Positions 1-11,134 of a stretch of 64,000 bases of DNA are shown here, piece by piece (position 1 is the stretch's first letter; every line of letters begins with the position of its first letter). The DNA is from Brachybacterium timonense (lineage in GTDB: Bacteria; Actinomycetota; Actinomycetes; Actinomycetales; Dermabacteraceae): the NCBI RefSeq assembly GCF_900258505.1, contig NZ_LT984895.1:175563-239562 (forward strand), written 5' to 3'. The notes beneath the pieces were generated by a model, which saw only the letters and a list, made by a program, of their open reading frames with translations, was not told where the DNA came from and ran no database searches. Position numbers and translations under genes: made by a program.

Positions 1-2165
<2,165 letters not shown>

Positions 2166-2636
2166 CTAAAAAACTTGCTCGAAAATATAGAACAAATCAT
2201 CTCGTGGGTGATAGCACAAAAGAATGTAATCCTGCCCCCGCCGCACGGGTTCTTGACATGAGAGCTCGTCGAATATGTCCTCTGCGAGCGGCGCTCCGGA
2301 TGCGCGAGCAATGTCTGCGGGATCGGGCGAACCGCTAGCCGGGACACCTTCGGTGTACTGAACCGGATCCCATGTGCCACCGCGAGATGTCTGAGGTATC
2401 GAGACGACGTACAGATCGTCGCGTCCACCCTGGAGGTCAACTTCCGAACTCCAATAGTCTTCGACTTCCGCGTCGGCCGGAATGTCCATTTCCCATACAG
2501 ACCGTACGCGATCGAGGTCTGGCTCTGGATCACTATCAACGTCGCATCCCGCAAGGACGAGAGAAGCGGGAATCAGGCAGAAGCCGACAGCAGTGATAAC
2601 AATGCGTTTCGACAACATATTCTCTGCTTTCCGCAT
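2166..2636 (-). CDS. putative lipoprotein of unknown function
   Basis: This is a small predicted lipoprotein inserted between dciA and gyrB. From the chosen ATG the protein is 156 residues: a basic start (MRKAENMLSKR), a hydrophobic stretch and a lipobox ending LAGC, then an acidic soluble domain with WDPVQYTEGVPASGSPDPADIA. Lipid attachment at that cysteine would anchor it outside the membrane. Other starts are GTG 2684, which overlaps the dciA stop as GTGA, and ATG 2618. No ribosome site decides between them. Codon use is less GC-rich than in the neighbours and I recognise no family. Because dciA is normally followed by gyrB, this looks like a lineage-specific insertion. Confidence 0.7.
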   Translation of the reverse strand: MRKAENMLSKRIVITAVGFCLIPASLVLAGCDVDSDPEPDLDRVRSVWEMDIPADAEVEDYWSSEVDLQGGRDDLYVVSIPQTSRGGTWDPVQYTEGVPASGSPDPADIARASGAPLAEDIFDELSCQEPVRRGQDYILLCYHPRDDLFYIFEQVF

Positions 2637-2680
2637 GTCCACTGTCGGACCATTTCGGGGCTCATGCATCGACCCAGTAT

Positions 2681-3460
2681 TCACCCGTAGGTATCACGCA
2701 CCCCGCGCCAAGTGACCGTGCGGCGCCCCTTCTTCCAGGAGCACTGGGCGGCTGCCGGTCCGGTGACGGTCAGCTCGCTGATCACATGCGCGCCCACATG
2801 CTCTTCGATGCGGGAGATGAGCTGCGGGGTGAGCATCCGCAGCTGCGCGGCCCACGCGGACGACGAGGCGCTCACCACGAGAACGCCCGCATCCAGTGAG
2901 ATAGGGCGGCAGTGCTCAGCAACCGACGGGCCGACGATCTCATCCCATTCCTCCAGTACGCGTCCGGCATTCATGCCCTCGGTCCAGCCCAGATCCCCGA
3001 GCACCCGGCGCATCACACCGGCGATGGACTGCGGATCGCGAGGGTCGGGTCGTGCACCGGAGAACCCGGGGGCGGACAGGGACCGGTCACGCAGGTCATG
3101 AGCCCGCTGCTGAGTCTTCGCGGAGATCGGGAAGAGCCCGCGGTCCCGTGCCGCGGCACGGGAGCGGTTCACGGTGCGGCGGGCCAGTTCGAACGGGTCA
3201 TCAGCGCGCGGTAGCTCGGGAGGATCAGGCGGATCCTGGGACGCGTCGTCGTCCGCCTGTACGGCGTCGACATGTATGGCGCCGTCGGTCGAATCCGAGG
3301 CCGGGCCCATCTGAGTTCTGGCATGTCCGGGGCCTGTCTGTGACGCGGCTGCGGTATCCGCACACTGGTCCTGCTCGGCTGACTGTGCCTCCGCATCGGT
3401 GCGGCTCCAGGTGGACAGCTGGTACGGGTTCGCCACAGCTCGCCGAGGTGCGCTCACCAT
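2681..3460 (-). CDS. dciA: DciA-type DUF721 protein (replicative helicase loader)
   Basis: DUF721/DciA proteins help load the replicative helicase in bacteria that lack DnaC or DnaI. The conserved domain is in the last 110 residues, starting near IAGVMRRVLGDLGW and containing WDEIVGPSVAEHCRPISL and ALRV-like repeats (LVVSASSSAWAAQLRML). About 140 residues of low-complexity, charged N-terminal extension precede it. It lies between recF and gyrB, where actinobacteria keep this gene. Its ATG overlaps the end of recF by 7 bases, so translation is probably coupled. The helicase role is known for the family and not shown by this sequence. Confidence 0.88.
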   Translation of the reverse strand: MVSAPRRAVANPYQLSTWSRTDAEAQSAEQDQCADTAAASQTGPGHARTQMGPASDSTDGAIHVDAVQADDDASQDPPDPPELPRADDPFELARRTVNRSRAAARDRGLFPISAKTQQRAHDLRDRSLSAPGFSGARPDPRDPQSIAGVMRRVLGDLGWTEGMNAGRVLEEWDEIVGPSVAEHCRPISLDAGVLVVSASSSAWAAQLRMLTPQLISRIEEHVGAHVISELTVTGPAAAQCSWKKGRRTVTWRGVRDTYG

Positions 3461-4725
3461 GAGCTGCTCTCCGAAATGCCGTCCTTCCGGGGCACTGCCT
3501 CACCGAGGGTGACATCCACCAGACGGATCTCGCCATGCAGGGACGCGGGGATGTCGGAGTCGTTCGCCGTGGTGATGAGCACCTGGGTGGCCGGGGCAAT
3601 GATTCGGCCGAGTCGTTCGCGGCGATGCACGTCGAGCTCGCTGAAGACATCATCGAGGATGAGGATCGGTTCGCCGTCGCCCAGATCTCCCTCCTCCAGG
3701 CGCAACAGGTCGTACGAGCCAAGACGCAAAGCAAGCGCGAGCGACCAGGATTCGCCGTGGCTCGCATATCCCTTGGCGGGGAAGTCGTGCAGGCGGATCT
3801 CCATGTCATCGCGGTGCGGACCCACGAGGGTGACACCGCGGTCGATCTCGTCGTCGTGGCGCTGCTCAAGCAACGTGAGCAGAGCATCGTGAAGCTCGTG
3901 GACGCTGGGCAGCGATCCCTCGGGGGCGTTCAGGTGATCGAGCACAGCGGAGCGGTACACGATGTCCGCTGGTGAGGATACGGCGCCACGGTCGGCCGGT
4001 GGCAGATCCAGAGCGTCGTCGGCCCCCTCATCGGTAGCGACCCGCAGATAGGAGTAGCCCACATGGGGACGCAACCGGTTGACCAGGTGAATCCGGGCAC
4101 GCAGAAGCTCCGCCCCGAAGCGAGCAAGCTGCTGATCCCACACCACCAGGGTGGATCGGGCCGAATCCTCGGGGTCGAGTCCACCCACAGACCGGCCGTG
4201 ACCGCCGCGACGCATGGAGCGCATCTGCTTGAGCAGGTTCGAGCGCTGCTTGAGGACGCGGTCGTAGTCGGCCTTCACCGATGCGAAGCGGGGCGCGATC
4301 AGGAACAGCAGTTCGTCCAGGAAGCGGCGTCGACCTTCCGGATCAGCCTTGACCAGGCCCAGGTCCTCGGGCGCAAAGAGCACGGCGCGGACGTGGCCGA
4401 GCAGATCGCGCAGACGCGGCAGGTTCTGGCCCTGCACCCGGGCGCGGTTGGAGCGGCCCGGGGTGATCTCGAGATCGACCTGCAGGGGGCGCCCGGCTCG
4501 CTGGAACCCAGCACGGATCACGGCGGTCGAACTGCCTCGGTGCACGAGCGCGGCATCATGCGGAACGCGATGGCTCGAGAGCGTGGCGAGGTACCAGAGC
4601 GCTTCGACGATGTTGGTTTTGCCCTGACCGTTGCGGCCCACGAACACGGTGATGCCCGGCTCGAGGGCAAGGCTGAGCTGCTGGTATGAGCGGTAGTCGA
4701 CCAGATCGAGGGTGGTCAGCTGCAC
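3454..4725 (-). CDS. recF: DNA replication and repair protein RecF
   Basis: RecF is an SMC-like ATPase that, with RecO and RecR, loads RecA at single-strand gaps. The 423-residue product starts at GTG with MQLTTLDLVDYRSYQ, typical of the family. The Walker A loop GRNGQGKTN is at about residues 31-39. The ABC-type signature lies in SHGESWSLALALRLGSYDLLR and Walker B in PILILDDVFSELD. Length is slightly above the usual 360-400 because of a linker around residues 170-190 and 235-260. It lies 20 bases downstream of dnaN and overlaps dciA by 7 bases, so the genes are probably co-transcribed. Confidence 0.96.
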   Translation of the reverse strand: MQLTTLDLVDYRSYQQLSLALEPGITVFVGRNGQGKTNIVEALWYLATLSSHRVPHDAALVHRGSSTAVIRAGFQRAGRPLQVDLEITPGRSNRARVQGQNLPRLRDLLGHVRAVLFAPEDLGLVKADPEGRRRFLDELLFLIAPRFASVKADYDRVLKQRSNLLKQMRSMRRGGHGRSVGGLDPEDSARSTLVVWDQQLARFGAELLRARIHLVNRLRPHVGYSYLRVATDEGADDALDLPPADRGAVSSPADIVYRSAVLDHLNAPEGSLPSVHELHDALLTLLEQRHDDEIDRGVTLVGPHRDDMEIRLHDFPAKGYASHGESWSLALALRLGSYDLLRLEEGDLGDGEPILILDDVFSELDVHRRERLGRIIAPATQVLITTANDSDIPASLHGEIRLVDVTLGEAVPRKDGISESSSW

Positions 4726-4745
4726 GGAGGGGTCACCCCCGCCGT

Positions 4746-5870
4746 TCAGATCCGCATCGGCATGATCAGGTATTTGTACGAGCCGTCCGGGGTGCCCTCC
4801 AGGGAATCCTGGCCGCTCATCACCGACGGCTTGATCGAGTCGGTGAAGGTCAGGCGAGCGAACTCGGTGCCCAGTGCACCCAGGCCGTCGAGCAGGAAGC
4901 CGGAGTTGAAGCCGACCACCAGGTCCTCACCCTCCAGCTGTGCTTCGAGCACCTCGCTGGCCTGAGCGTCGTCGCCGGCGCCGGCCTCGAGAGCGACCTG
5001 CCCCTCGGTGAAGGACAGGCGCACCGGGGTGTTGCGTTCGGCCACGAGGGAGACGCGCTTGACGGCTTCGATCAGGGGGGCCGTGGCGATCACGGCGGTG
5101 ATCGGGGAGGAGTCCGGGAAGAGTCGACGCACAGGCGGGTAGTCACCGTCGACCAGGGTCGAGGTGGTCCGTCGGCCCCCGGACTCGAAGCCGACGAGCT
5201 TGGCGGCGGAGTCGTCGGCCAATGCGATGTCCACGCTGCCGCCGGTGGCCAGCGAGCGGGCGACCTCGTGCAGGGTGCGGGCACGCACGAGAGCGGTGAG
5301 CTCGGCGCCGGGGCTCGCAGGGTTCCAGCTCAGCTCGCGCATCGCCAGTCGGTAGCGGTCGGTCGCCATGAGCGTGACCTTCTCGCCCTCGATCTCGACC
5401 TTCACCCCGGTGAGCAGCGGGAGGGTGTCATCCTTCGAGGCTGCGACCGTGACTTGGGAAATCGCTTCGGAGAAGACGTCGGCCGGAACAGAGCCAGCAA
5501 CCGGTGGCATCGATGGCAGCTGCGGGTATTCCTCAACAGGCAGGGTGGCCAGGGCGAAGCGGGCACTGCCGCAGCGCAGCTGCAGCTTGGTGCCTTCGAG
5601 CGCAACGGAGACGTCTTTGTTCGGCAGGGCACGGACGATGTCGGAGAGCATGCGGCCCTGGACCAGCACCTCACCGCCTTCATCGACCTCAGCATCGAGG
5701 GTGATCTGCGCGCTGACCTCGTAATCGAAGGTCGACAGCTGCAGCTCTCCGCTGGTGTCCGCCACGATGCGCACACCCTGGAGGATTGGCATCGCGGGGC
5801 GCACTGGAAGTGTGCGAGTGGCCCAGGTGACGGCGTCACCCAGGGCGCCGCGATCAAGGTGGAACTTCAC
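4746..5870 (-). CDS. dnaN: DNA polymerase III sliding clamp (beta subunit)
   Basis: DnaN forms the ring-shaped dimer that tethers DNA polymerase III to DNA. The 374-residue length and three repeated clamp folds match the family. The start MKFHLDRGALGDAVTWATRTLPVRPAMPILQGV and the end DGSYKYLIMPMRI are both characteristic, and the terminal MPMRI motif closes the clamp. The start codon is GTG 5870 with AAGGAGAG about nine bases upstream. It is separated from dnaA by the origin-like spacer and followed by recF. Confidence 0.97.
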   Translation of the reverse strand: MKFHLDRGALGDAVTWATRTLPVRPAMPILQGVRIVADTSGELQLSTFDYEVSAQITLDAEVDEGGEVLVQGRMLSDIVRALPNKDVSVALEGTKLQLRCGSARFALATLPVEEYPQLPSMPPVAGSVPADVFSEAISQVTVAASKDDTLPLLTGVKVEIEGEKVTLMATDRYRLAMRELSWNPASPGAELTALVRARTLHEVARSLATGGSVDIALADDSAAKLVGFESGGRRTTSTLVDGDYPPVRRLFPDSSPITAVIATAPLIEAVKRVSLVAERNTPVRLSFTEGQVALEAGAGDDAQASEVLEAQLEGEDLVVGFNSGFLLDGLGALGTEFARLTFTDSIKPSVMSGQDSLEGTPDGSYKYLIMPMRI

Positions 5871-6291
5871 CGGAGCCTCTCCTTCACGTGCTCATGCATC
5901 GGAACGGATCACAGCGTATCGGCTTTCCAGCATCCGGGCGATACGTCGAGGGGCCCGCTCATCCCCTCCGTGATCCGTTTGTGCTCTGGGCATGGTCTGC
6001 CGCTGCGCCGACGCACGCTCAGACCCCGGCCGCCCTCCACAACCCATGAGCTAGAAGAACAGACTTCCTCTTCTTCACAGCGGTGGACACAGTGGAGAAC
6101 TGTCATCGTCCCTGGTCGCATCGCATGACCACCACGTGCACGCCTCGTGTATGACACGGCGTGCACTGTCCACGGACTGTGGGTGAGACCGTGTGCCACT
6201 GACGATTCGTGTCATTCGGCCATGCACATCGACTCCAGGGCCGATGCCATTGCGTCCCCATTCTCCACAGAGTTATCCACAATGGGGATGA
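5871..6291. other. dnaA-dnaN spacer, probable part of oriC
   Basis: This 421-bp gene-free spacer sits where actinobacteria usually place oriC. I see one perfect DnaA box (TTATCCACA, 6273-6281) and one 8/9 box (TTCTCCACA, 6261-6269), both on the plus strand and just 3' of dnaA. Weaker 7/9 boxes lie at 6082-6090 (minus) and 6166-6174 (plus). Around 6055-6080 a purine-rich stretch is mirrored by a pyrimidine-rich one. Box density is low for an actinobacterial origin. Confidence 0.7.
6273..6281 (+). promoter_or_regulatory. DnaA box, perfect
   Basis: TTATCCACA matches the 9-bp DnaA-box consensus exactly. A second box with one mismatch lies three bases before it, giving a closely spaced pair next to the end of dnaA. 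Confidence 0.8.
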
Positions 6292-7971
6292 TCAGGCCCG
6301 TGAGCTGGAGTTCTTGATGCGCGCTGTGAGCTCTGTGACTTGATTGAAGATCGCGCGACGCTCCTTCATGAGCTCACTGATCTTCTTGTTGGCGTGCATC
6401 ACGGTGGTGTGGTCGCGACCCCCGAACTCCTCCCCGATACGGATCAGGGGCATGTCCGTCAGCTCGCGGCACAGGTACATGGCGATCTGTCGGGCGGAGA
6501 CAAGACGCCGTGAGCGTCCGGTGCCGGTGATTTCGTCGACGTTGAGTCCGAAGTACGTCGCAGTCTGGGCGATGATCGTGCTCGCGGTGATCTGGGCACC
6601 GTCATCATGGGCCAGCAGATCCTTCAGCACCGTCTGAGCGAGTGAGACATCCATCGGCTGCCGCGACAGCGAGTGCAGCGCCTGCACACGGATCAGCGCG
6701 CCTTCGAGCTCTCGGATGTTCGTGGAGATGTGGCTGGCGATGTACTCCAGCACCTCGCGCGGCACCTCGCCGGTGTTCTCCTGCGCCACCTTCTTGCGCA
6801 GAATCGCGATGCGGGTCTCGAGATCCGGCGGCTGCACGTCTGTCATGAGCCCCATCTCGAAGCGAGATCGCATGCGGTCCTCGAACCCGCCCAGTTCCTT
6901 GGGTGGCAGATCGGAGGTGATGACGATCTGCTTGTCGGAGTTGTACAGCGTGTTGAACGTATGGAAGAACGCTTCCATCGTCTCTGGGGCGCGCTGCAGG
7001 AACTGGATGTCGTCGATCAACAGGATGTCGATGTCCCGGTAGCGGCGCTGGAACTCTTGGGCCTTGCCGAACTGACCGGACTGCACCGAGTTGATGAAGT
7101 CGTTTGTGAACTCCTCCGAGTTCACGTAGCGCACGACGATGTCGGGGTAGAGCGTCTGCGCGTAGTGCCCGACGGCATGCAGCAGATGAGTCTTGCCCAG
7201 TCCGGAGCCGCCGTAGATGAACAGCGGGTTGTATGCCTTGGCGGGGGTTTCCGCTACGGCCGACGCAGCGGCCTGAGCGAAGCGGTTGGAGGAACCGATC
7301 ACGAACGTGTCGAAGGTGTACTTCGCATTCAGACGGGAATCTGTGCCGAGCGTGGACTCCCCGTCCTCACTCGAAGGGGCGGGGCGAGGAGCGGGCGTGG
7401 GTGACGGCGCTGAGAAGCCGCGCAGGGAGTCCTCCGTCTCGGGAACGGGCAGCTGCGGAGAGGGTTCCTCATCGGCCGACGGTCCGACGCCGAGCGGGCG
7501 GAACTGCTCTGGCAGGTCACGGGTGCGCGGGCTCGGTGCTGCGGAGTCCGCGTTTCGTGGGAGGGATCCTCGCGCTGCGGTGGTCCCCGTCGAACCATCC
7601 GGAGTGTGGACAGACGGGCCATGGTCATCCACAAGATCATCCACATTGTGTGCACGGCCGATCCCCGATGCCGAGGTCACAGGTGCAGAAGGCGATTCGT
7701 CCTCGAGCAGTGACTCATCCACCGTGACCGCCAAGCGCATCTCCGTCCCGGTGGCTTCGCTCAGAGCCTGCGTCAGCTGAGCGGCAATCCGGTGCTCAAA
7801 CAGGTCTTTCGTCGAGGTTGACGGGGCTGCGAGCAGTGCGGTGTCCGCGACGACGGCCATCAGTCGAGAGAGCATGAGCAGCGCCATCACACGCTGCGAG
7901 ACGGTGTCGTCGCGCCGCAGGATCTGCAGGGTGCGGGACCAGATGACGTCGGGCTCGACGGCTTCTTCCAT
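6292..7971 (-). CDS. dnaA: chromosomal replication initiator DnaA
   Basis: DnaA binds DnaA boxes at oriC and unwinds the origin. Domain I starts at [11 protein letters not shown] variable linker of about 150 residues follows. The AAA+ domain carries Walker [11 protein letters not shown], Walker [12 protein letters not shown] and sensor motifs in [11 protein letters not shown]. The C-terminal DNA-binding domain holds the signature [16 protein letters not shown] chose ATG 7971 because domain I begins at once. The frame is open to GTG 8025, but that start has no ribosome site and would put two DnaA-box-like elements inside the coding region. Those upstream boxes suggest autoregulation. Confidence 0.95.
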   Translation of the reverse strand: MEEAVEPDVIWSRTLQILRRDDTVSQRVMALLMLSRLMAVVADTALLAAPSTSTKDLFEHRIAAQLTQALSEATGTEMRLAVTVDESLLEDESPSAPVTSASGIGRAHNVDDLVDDHGPSVHTPDGSTGTTAARGSLPRNADSAAPSPRTRDLPEQFRPLGVGPSADEEPSPQLPVPETEDSLRGFSAPSPTPAPRPAPSSEDGESTLGTDSRLNAKYTFDTFVIGSSNRFAQAAASAVAETPAKAYNPLFIYGGSGLGKTHLLHAVGHYAQTLYPDIVVRYVNSEEFTNDFINSVQSGQFGKAQEFQRRYRDIDILLIDDIQFLQRAPETMEAFFHTFNTLYNSDKQIVITSDLPPKELGGFEDRMRSRFEMGLMTDVQPPDLETRIAILRKKVAQENTGEVPREVLEYIASHISTNIRELEGALIRVQALHSLSRQPMDVSLAQTVLKDLLAHDDGAQITASTIIAQTATYFGLNVDEITGTGRSRRLVSARQIAMYLCRELTDMPLIRIGEEFGGRDHTTVMHANKKISELMKERRAIFNQVTELTARIKNSSSRA

Positions 7972-8080
7972 GGATCTTCGTGCTCTCGGCCGGGGACGGG
8001 AGGAGTTGTCCACGTAGTTTTCCACATTATGTCCGGGGATGCGGGGCCTCGCGGGGCACGGCTACACGGTGTGACTCCAA

Positions 8081-8119
8081 CACACAGCCAGACCACACAG
8101 CCAGACCACACAGCCAGGC
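8081..8119 (+). repeat. three 13-bp tandem repeats upstream of dnaA
   Basis: CACACAGCCAGAC occurs twice exactly and a third time with one change near the end (CACACAGCCAGGC), directly head to tail. The block lies about 110 bases upstream of the dnaA start. Tandem short repeats in an origin-proximal spacer resemble iterons, but the unit does not contain a DnaA box. Its function is unknown. Confidence 0.75.
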
Positions 8120-8193
8120 CCTGTACGCCGAGCACGTCAGCGTGCGTCGGGTGAGAATCCGACCACACCAGCCACTGAGCCGCTCACGATCCG

Positions 8194-8222
8194 TTGACCG
8201 CACGCAGGGGCACTCCTAGGAT
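8194..8222 (+). promoter_or_regulatory. strong sigma-70-type promoter for rpmH
   Basis: A -35 TTGACC (8194-8199) and a -10 TAGGAT (8217-8222) are separated by exactly 17 bases, the ideal spacing for a housekeeping actinobacterial promoter. Transcription would start near 8229 and give a leader of about 230 bases before rpmH. Confidence 0.8.
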
Positions 8223-8459
8223 CGACCAGTCAGCCAGTGCGCCCTCTCCCGGGCTCTCACTGTCGGAACTGCATGGCCGGTCGCGGCATGCAGATCCGGC
8301 CGGGCCGTCGCTGTCGCGGCGCAGCAAGGGGATCGGGAGGGACGCCGATCGGAACGGCGTGCGCCGTGCGCCGCCCCGCAGCAGCGGGAGCGCCCGATCT
8401 CACCGGCGACGAGAAGCCACCGTGAGGGGCACACCCGTGCCCACGACCGAGGAGAACCG

Positions 8460-8597
8460 ATGACCAAGCGCACGTTCCAGCCGAACAACCGCCGCCGCGC
8501 CAAGAAGCACGGCTTCCGCGCCCGCATGCGTACCCGTGCCGGCCGCGCCATCATCAACGCTCGCCGTTCCAAGGGCCGCGCCGAACTGTCGGCCTGA
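8460..8597 (+). CDS. rpmH: 50S ribosomal protein L34
   Basis: L34 is a small basic protein of the large ribosomal subunit. The 45-residue sequence starts [19 protein letters not shown] and contains the invariant RMRTRAGR, so the assignment is secure. GGAGAACC precedes the ATG. It is first in the rpmH-rnpA-yidD-yidC-jag-rsmG group and is driven by the promoter at 8194-8222. Confidence 0.97.
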   Translation: MTKRTFQPNNRRRAKKHGFRARMRTRAGRAIINARRSKGRAELSA

Positions 8598-8623
8598 GGC
8601 TCGAGCCTCGCGGTGCTGCGGCC

Positions 8624-8998
8624 GTGACCTGGTCGCGCCACCGGCTCCGGTCGAGTGACGACTTTCGCGTCGTCACCCGCCGCGGAACCCGAGCCGCCCG
8701 ATCCCACGTGGTGGTGCATCTGGCTGTCCTCCCGGACGGCCCGGCCGCACCGCGCGTGGGATTCGTCGTGTCCAAACGAATCGGCAATGCCGTCGTGCGC
8801 AACCTCGTGACCCGCCGGCTACGGGAGATCATCCGCCCCCAGCTGGCAGAACTGCCCGAGGGCACGAGCATTGTCATCAGGGCTCTGCCCGGCATCGCTG
8901 ACGCACCCTTCGCGACGTTGCGCGCGCAGGTGTATGACGCCGTGGACGCCGCTGTGCGGAAGTACGCAGCGCGGCACACACGAGGGCTCGGCGCATGA
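8624..8998 (+). CDS. rnpA: ribonuclease P protein component
   Basis: RnpA is the protein subunit of RNase P, which trims the 5' leaders of tRNA precursors. The 124-residue basic protein carries the family signature [17 protein letters not shown] followed by RRLRE. It starts at GTG 8624, 26 bases after rpmH, and its last codon overlaps the yidD start as ATGA, which implies translational coupling. Confidence 0.95.
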   Translation: MTWSRHRLRSSDDFRVVTRRGTRAARSHVVVHLAVLPDGPAAPRVGFVVSKRIGNAVVRNLVTRRLREIIRPQLAELPEGTSIVIRALPGIADAPFATLRAQVYDAVDAAVRKYAARHTRGLGA

Positions 8999-9318
8999 GA
9001 CGACGACGGACACCCGGTGGGAGCCGGGCGCCGCGCACAGGGCACATGATCTCCCGGATGCCGCGACGCTTGCTGCAGCTGCCCGTGCGGGCCTACCAAG
9101 TGGGCATCTCGCCCTACACGCCGCCGGCGTGCCGCTTCTACCCAGTGTGTTCGCAGTACGGGATCGATGCCATCCGAGTGCACGGCGCAGTGAAGGGCCT
9201 GCTGCTGACCAGTTGGCGGATCCTTCGCTGCAACCCGTTCACCCGTGGAGGCCCGGACCCGGTTCCGGCCCCCGGCATGTGGTCCAATCCTCGCCGGCTC
9301 AGGAAGCCGGCCCCGTAG
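8995..9318 (+). CDS. yidD: membrane protein insertion efficiency factor YidD
   Basis: YidD is a small cytosolic, membrane-associated helper of YidC. The 107 residues contain the family core: [20 protein letters not shown], then [12 protein letters not shown] and [17 protein letters not shown]. The three conserved cysteines are present. The ATG overlaps the rnpA stop. A basic N-terminal extension of about 20 residues is unusual, and internal ATG 9046 or 9058 is a possible alternative start. Confidence 0.93.
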   Translation: MRRRRTPGGSRAPRTGHMISRMPRRLLQLPVRAYQVGISPYTPPACRFYPVCSQYGIDAIRVHGAVKGLLLTSWRILRCNPFTRGGPDPVPAPGMWSNPRRLRKPAP

Positions 9319-9403
9319 GGCCTACCCTTGACCCCAGACCCGACCGTGAGCCGCCGAACGGCATGAACGACATGCCCTGCCCGGCGGCAGGAAGACCAGG
9401 CCG

Positions 9404-10534
9404 ATGCAGATTCTCTACCCCATCGAGTGGGCTGTCGCGTGGATCATGGTGCAGTTCCATGCGCTGCTGTCGCTATTCATGGACCCAGACTCCGGCTGGA
9501 CCTGGGTGTTGTCGATCGTCGGCCTCACCGCCGTGATCCGAACGCTGATCATTCCGCTGTTCGTGCGACAGATCAAAGCGTCCCGCGCCATGCAGGTGGT
9601 CTCCCCGCAAATCCAGGCGATCCAGAAGAAGTACAAGGGCAAGACCGACCCAGCCTCCCGCCAGGCAATGGCAGAAGAAACCATGGCGGTCTACAAGGAA
9701 GCCGGCTCCAGCCCGTTCTCCTCGTGCCTGCCTGTTCTGCTGCAGATGCCGATCTTCTTCGCGCTGTTCCGCGTGCTGTTCTACAAGCTGCCCGAAGCCG
9801 CGCAGGGCACTGGGTTCGGCCCGCTCACCTCGGAACTGGCCAACTCCGCCTACACCGGCACCTTCTTCGGTTCCGTGACCATCGCGGACAGCTTCCTGAA
9901 GTCCAGTGACGGCAGCATCACCCCGAAGATCATCGCCGGCATCATTATCGCCGCCATGTGCTTCGTCACCTTCATCACCCAGAAGGAACTGACGATGCGG
10001 AACATGCCGAAGGCCGCCCTTGAGGGGCCCATGGCATCGACGCAGAAAATGATGCTGTACATGCTCCCGTTCATCTACGTGATCACGGGACCGGGCATGC
10101 CGATCGGTGTGCTCGTCTACTGGCTCACCACCAACGTGTGGACCTTCGTGCAGCAGTACATCGTCATCCGCGCCACCCCCACACCGGGTTCGGCAGCGGA
10201 GAAGCAGCGTCATGAGCGCATCAACGCCAAGCGCGCCAAGAAGGGCCTGGAACCGCTGGACTTCACCCCGAAGAAGTCCGCTGTCGAGATCGAGCAGGAG
10301 GCCGCCTCCGCGCCGATCCGCGTCCAGCCCGTCGGCAAGAAGCGCTCCAGCGGCAAGAAGCTCACCGACGAAGAGAAGCTCCAGCGCGCCCGCGAGGCGC
10401 GTGCCCGCGCCCGTGAGGAGCGTCGCGCGAAGCTCGAAGCCGAAGGCAAGCTCCCCGACTCCAGCGGCTCCACCGGTTCCGCGCTGCGTCCCAAGGGCGG
10501 AGCGAAGTCCAAGGGCTCCAAGCGCCGCCGTTGA
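9404..10534 (+). CDS. yidC: membrane protein insertase YidC
   Basis: YidC (Oxa1 family) inserts and folds proteins in the cytoplasmic membrane. The protein has 376 residues and the short Gram-positive form without the large periplasmic domain. Its hydrophobic segments lie near residues 5-30, 35-50, 100-120, 180-200 and 220-260. The conserved LIIPLFVRQIKASRAMQ and SSPFSSCLPVLLQMPIFFALF are present. The tail of about 90 residues is highly basic and lysine-rich, fitting ribosome contact. It follows yidD and precedes jag. Confidence 0.95.
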   Translation: MQILYPIEWAVAWIMVQFHALLSLFMDPDSGWTWVLSIVGLTAVIRTLIIPLFVRQIKASRAMQVVSPQIQAIQKKYKGKTDPASRQAMAEETMAVYKEAGSSPFSSCLPVLLQMPIFFALFRVLFYKLPEAAQGTGFGPLTSELANSAYTGTFFGSVTIADSFLKSSDGSITPKIIAGIIIAAMCFVTFITQKELTMRNMPKAALEGPMASTQKMMLYMLPFIYVITGPGMPIGVLVYWLTTNVWTFVQQYIVIRATPTPGSAAEKQRHERINAKRAKKGLEPLDFTPKKSAVEIEQEAASAPIRVQPVGKKRSSGKKLTDEEKLQRAREARARAREERRAKLEAEGKLPDSSGSTGSALRPKGGAKSKGSKRRR

Positions 10535-10587
10535 TCCCCGCTGGCGCATCGATGCGTCCGGCCCCTGTCAGCATCCCAGGAGAACTC

Positions 10588-11127
10588 ATGACCAACACGA
10601 CTGAGCACACCCCCGATCCGGCCGCCGTCGACGGTGATACCGACACCGTGGTCGAGGACGATCACCTCCACCGCCTCGAGGAGGAGGGCGACATCGCCGC
10701 CGACTACCTCGAGGAGCTGCTGGATATTGCCGATCTGGACGGTGACATCGACATCGATGTGGACGGCGATCGCGCCAGTGTCGAGATCCGCGGTGCGGAC
10801 CAGCTCTCCCGCCTGAACGAGCCCAAGGGTGAACTGCTGGACGCCCTGCAGGAGCTTGCCCGCCTCGCCGTGCAGACCCGTACGGGCAACCGGTCCCGTC
10901 TCATGCTCGACATCGGTGGCTTCCGTGCCAAGCACAAGGATGACCTCGAGGCACTCGGGCAGAAGGCCGTCGACGAGGCACGCGAAACCGGCGCTCCGGT
11001 GGCGCTGCGCCCCATGAACCCCTTCGAACGCAAGGTGGTTCACGACGTCGCCAAGCGTGCTGGCCTTGTTTCGGAGTCCGACGGCGATGGCCGAGGCCGT
11101 CACGTCGTGATCTACCCGGCGTCCTGA
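10588..11127 (+). CDS. jag: Jag/SpoIIIJ-associated RNA-binding protein (KH and R3H domains)
   Basis: This cytosolic RNA-binding protein always accompanies yidC. The chosen ATG follows GGAGAACTC; an ATG at 10531 overlapping yidC is less likely. About 40 acidic N-terminal residues lead to a KH-like domain (DYLEELLDIADLDGDIDIDVDGD) and a C-terminal R3H domain. The R3H core reads LRPMNPFERKVVHDVAKRAGLVSESDGDGRGRHVVIYPA when read in pieces. Related proteins bind RNA and affect cell division, but the exact role here is not shown. Confidence 0.92.
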   Translation: MTNTTEHTPDPAAVDGDTDTVVEDDHLHRLEEEGDIAADYLEELLDIADLDGDIDIDVDGDRASVEIRGADQLSRLNEPKGELLDALQELARLAVQTRTGNRSRLMLDIGGFRAKHKDDLEALGQKAVDEARETGAPVALRPMNPFERKVVHDVAKRAGLVSESDGDGRGRHVVIYPAS

Positions 11128-11134
11128 GCCCGTC

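Larger units (their letters stand above)
7972..8459. other. dnaA-rpmH divergent spacer
   Basis: This spacer separates the divergent dnaA and rpmH genes. Next to dnaA it carries two near-perfect DnaA boxes (TTGTCCACG at 8006-8014 and TTTTCCACA at 8018-8026, each 8/9). Three 13-bp tandem repeats follow (8081-8119), and then the rpmH promoter. Bases 8230-8459 form a long untranslated leader for rpmH with no gene that I can see. Confidence 0.6.

Noticed and set aside
8081..8119. CRISPR-like repeat block
   Set aside because: The 13-bp units have no spacers and there are no cas genes in the window.
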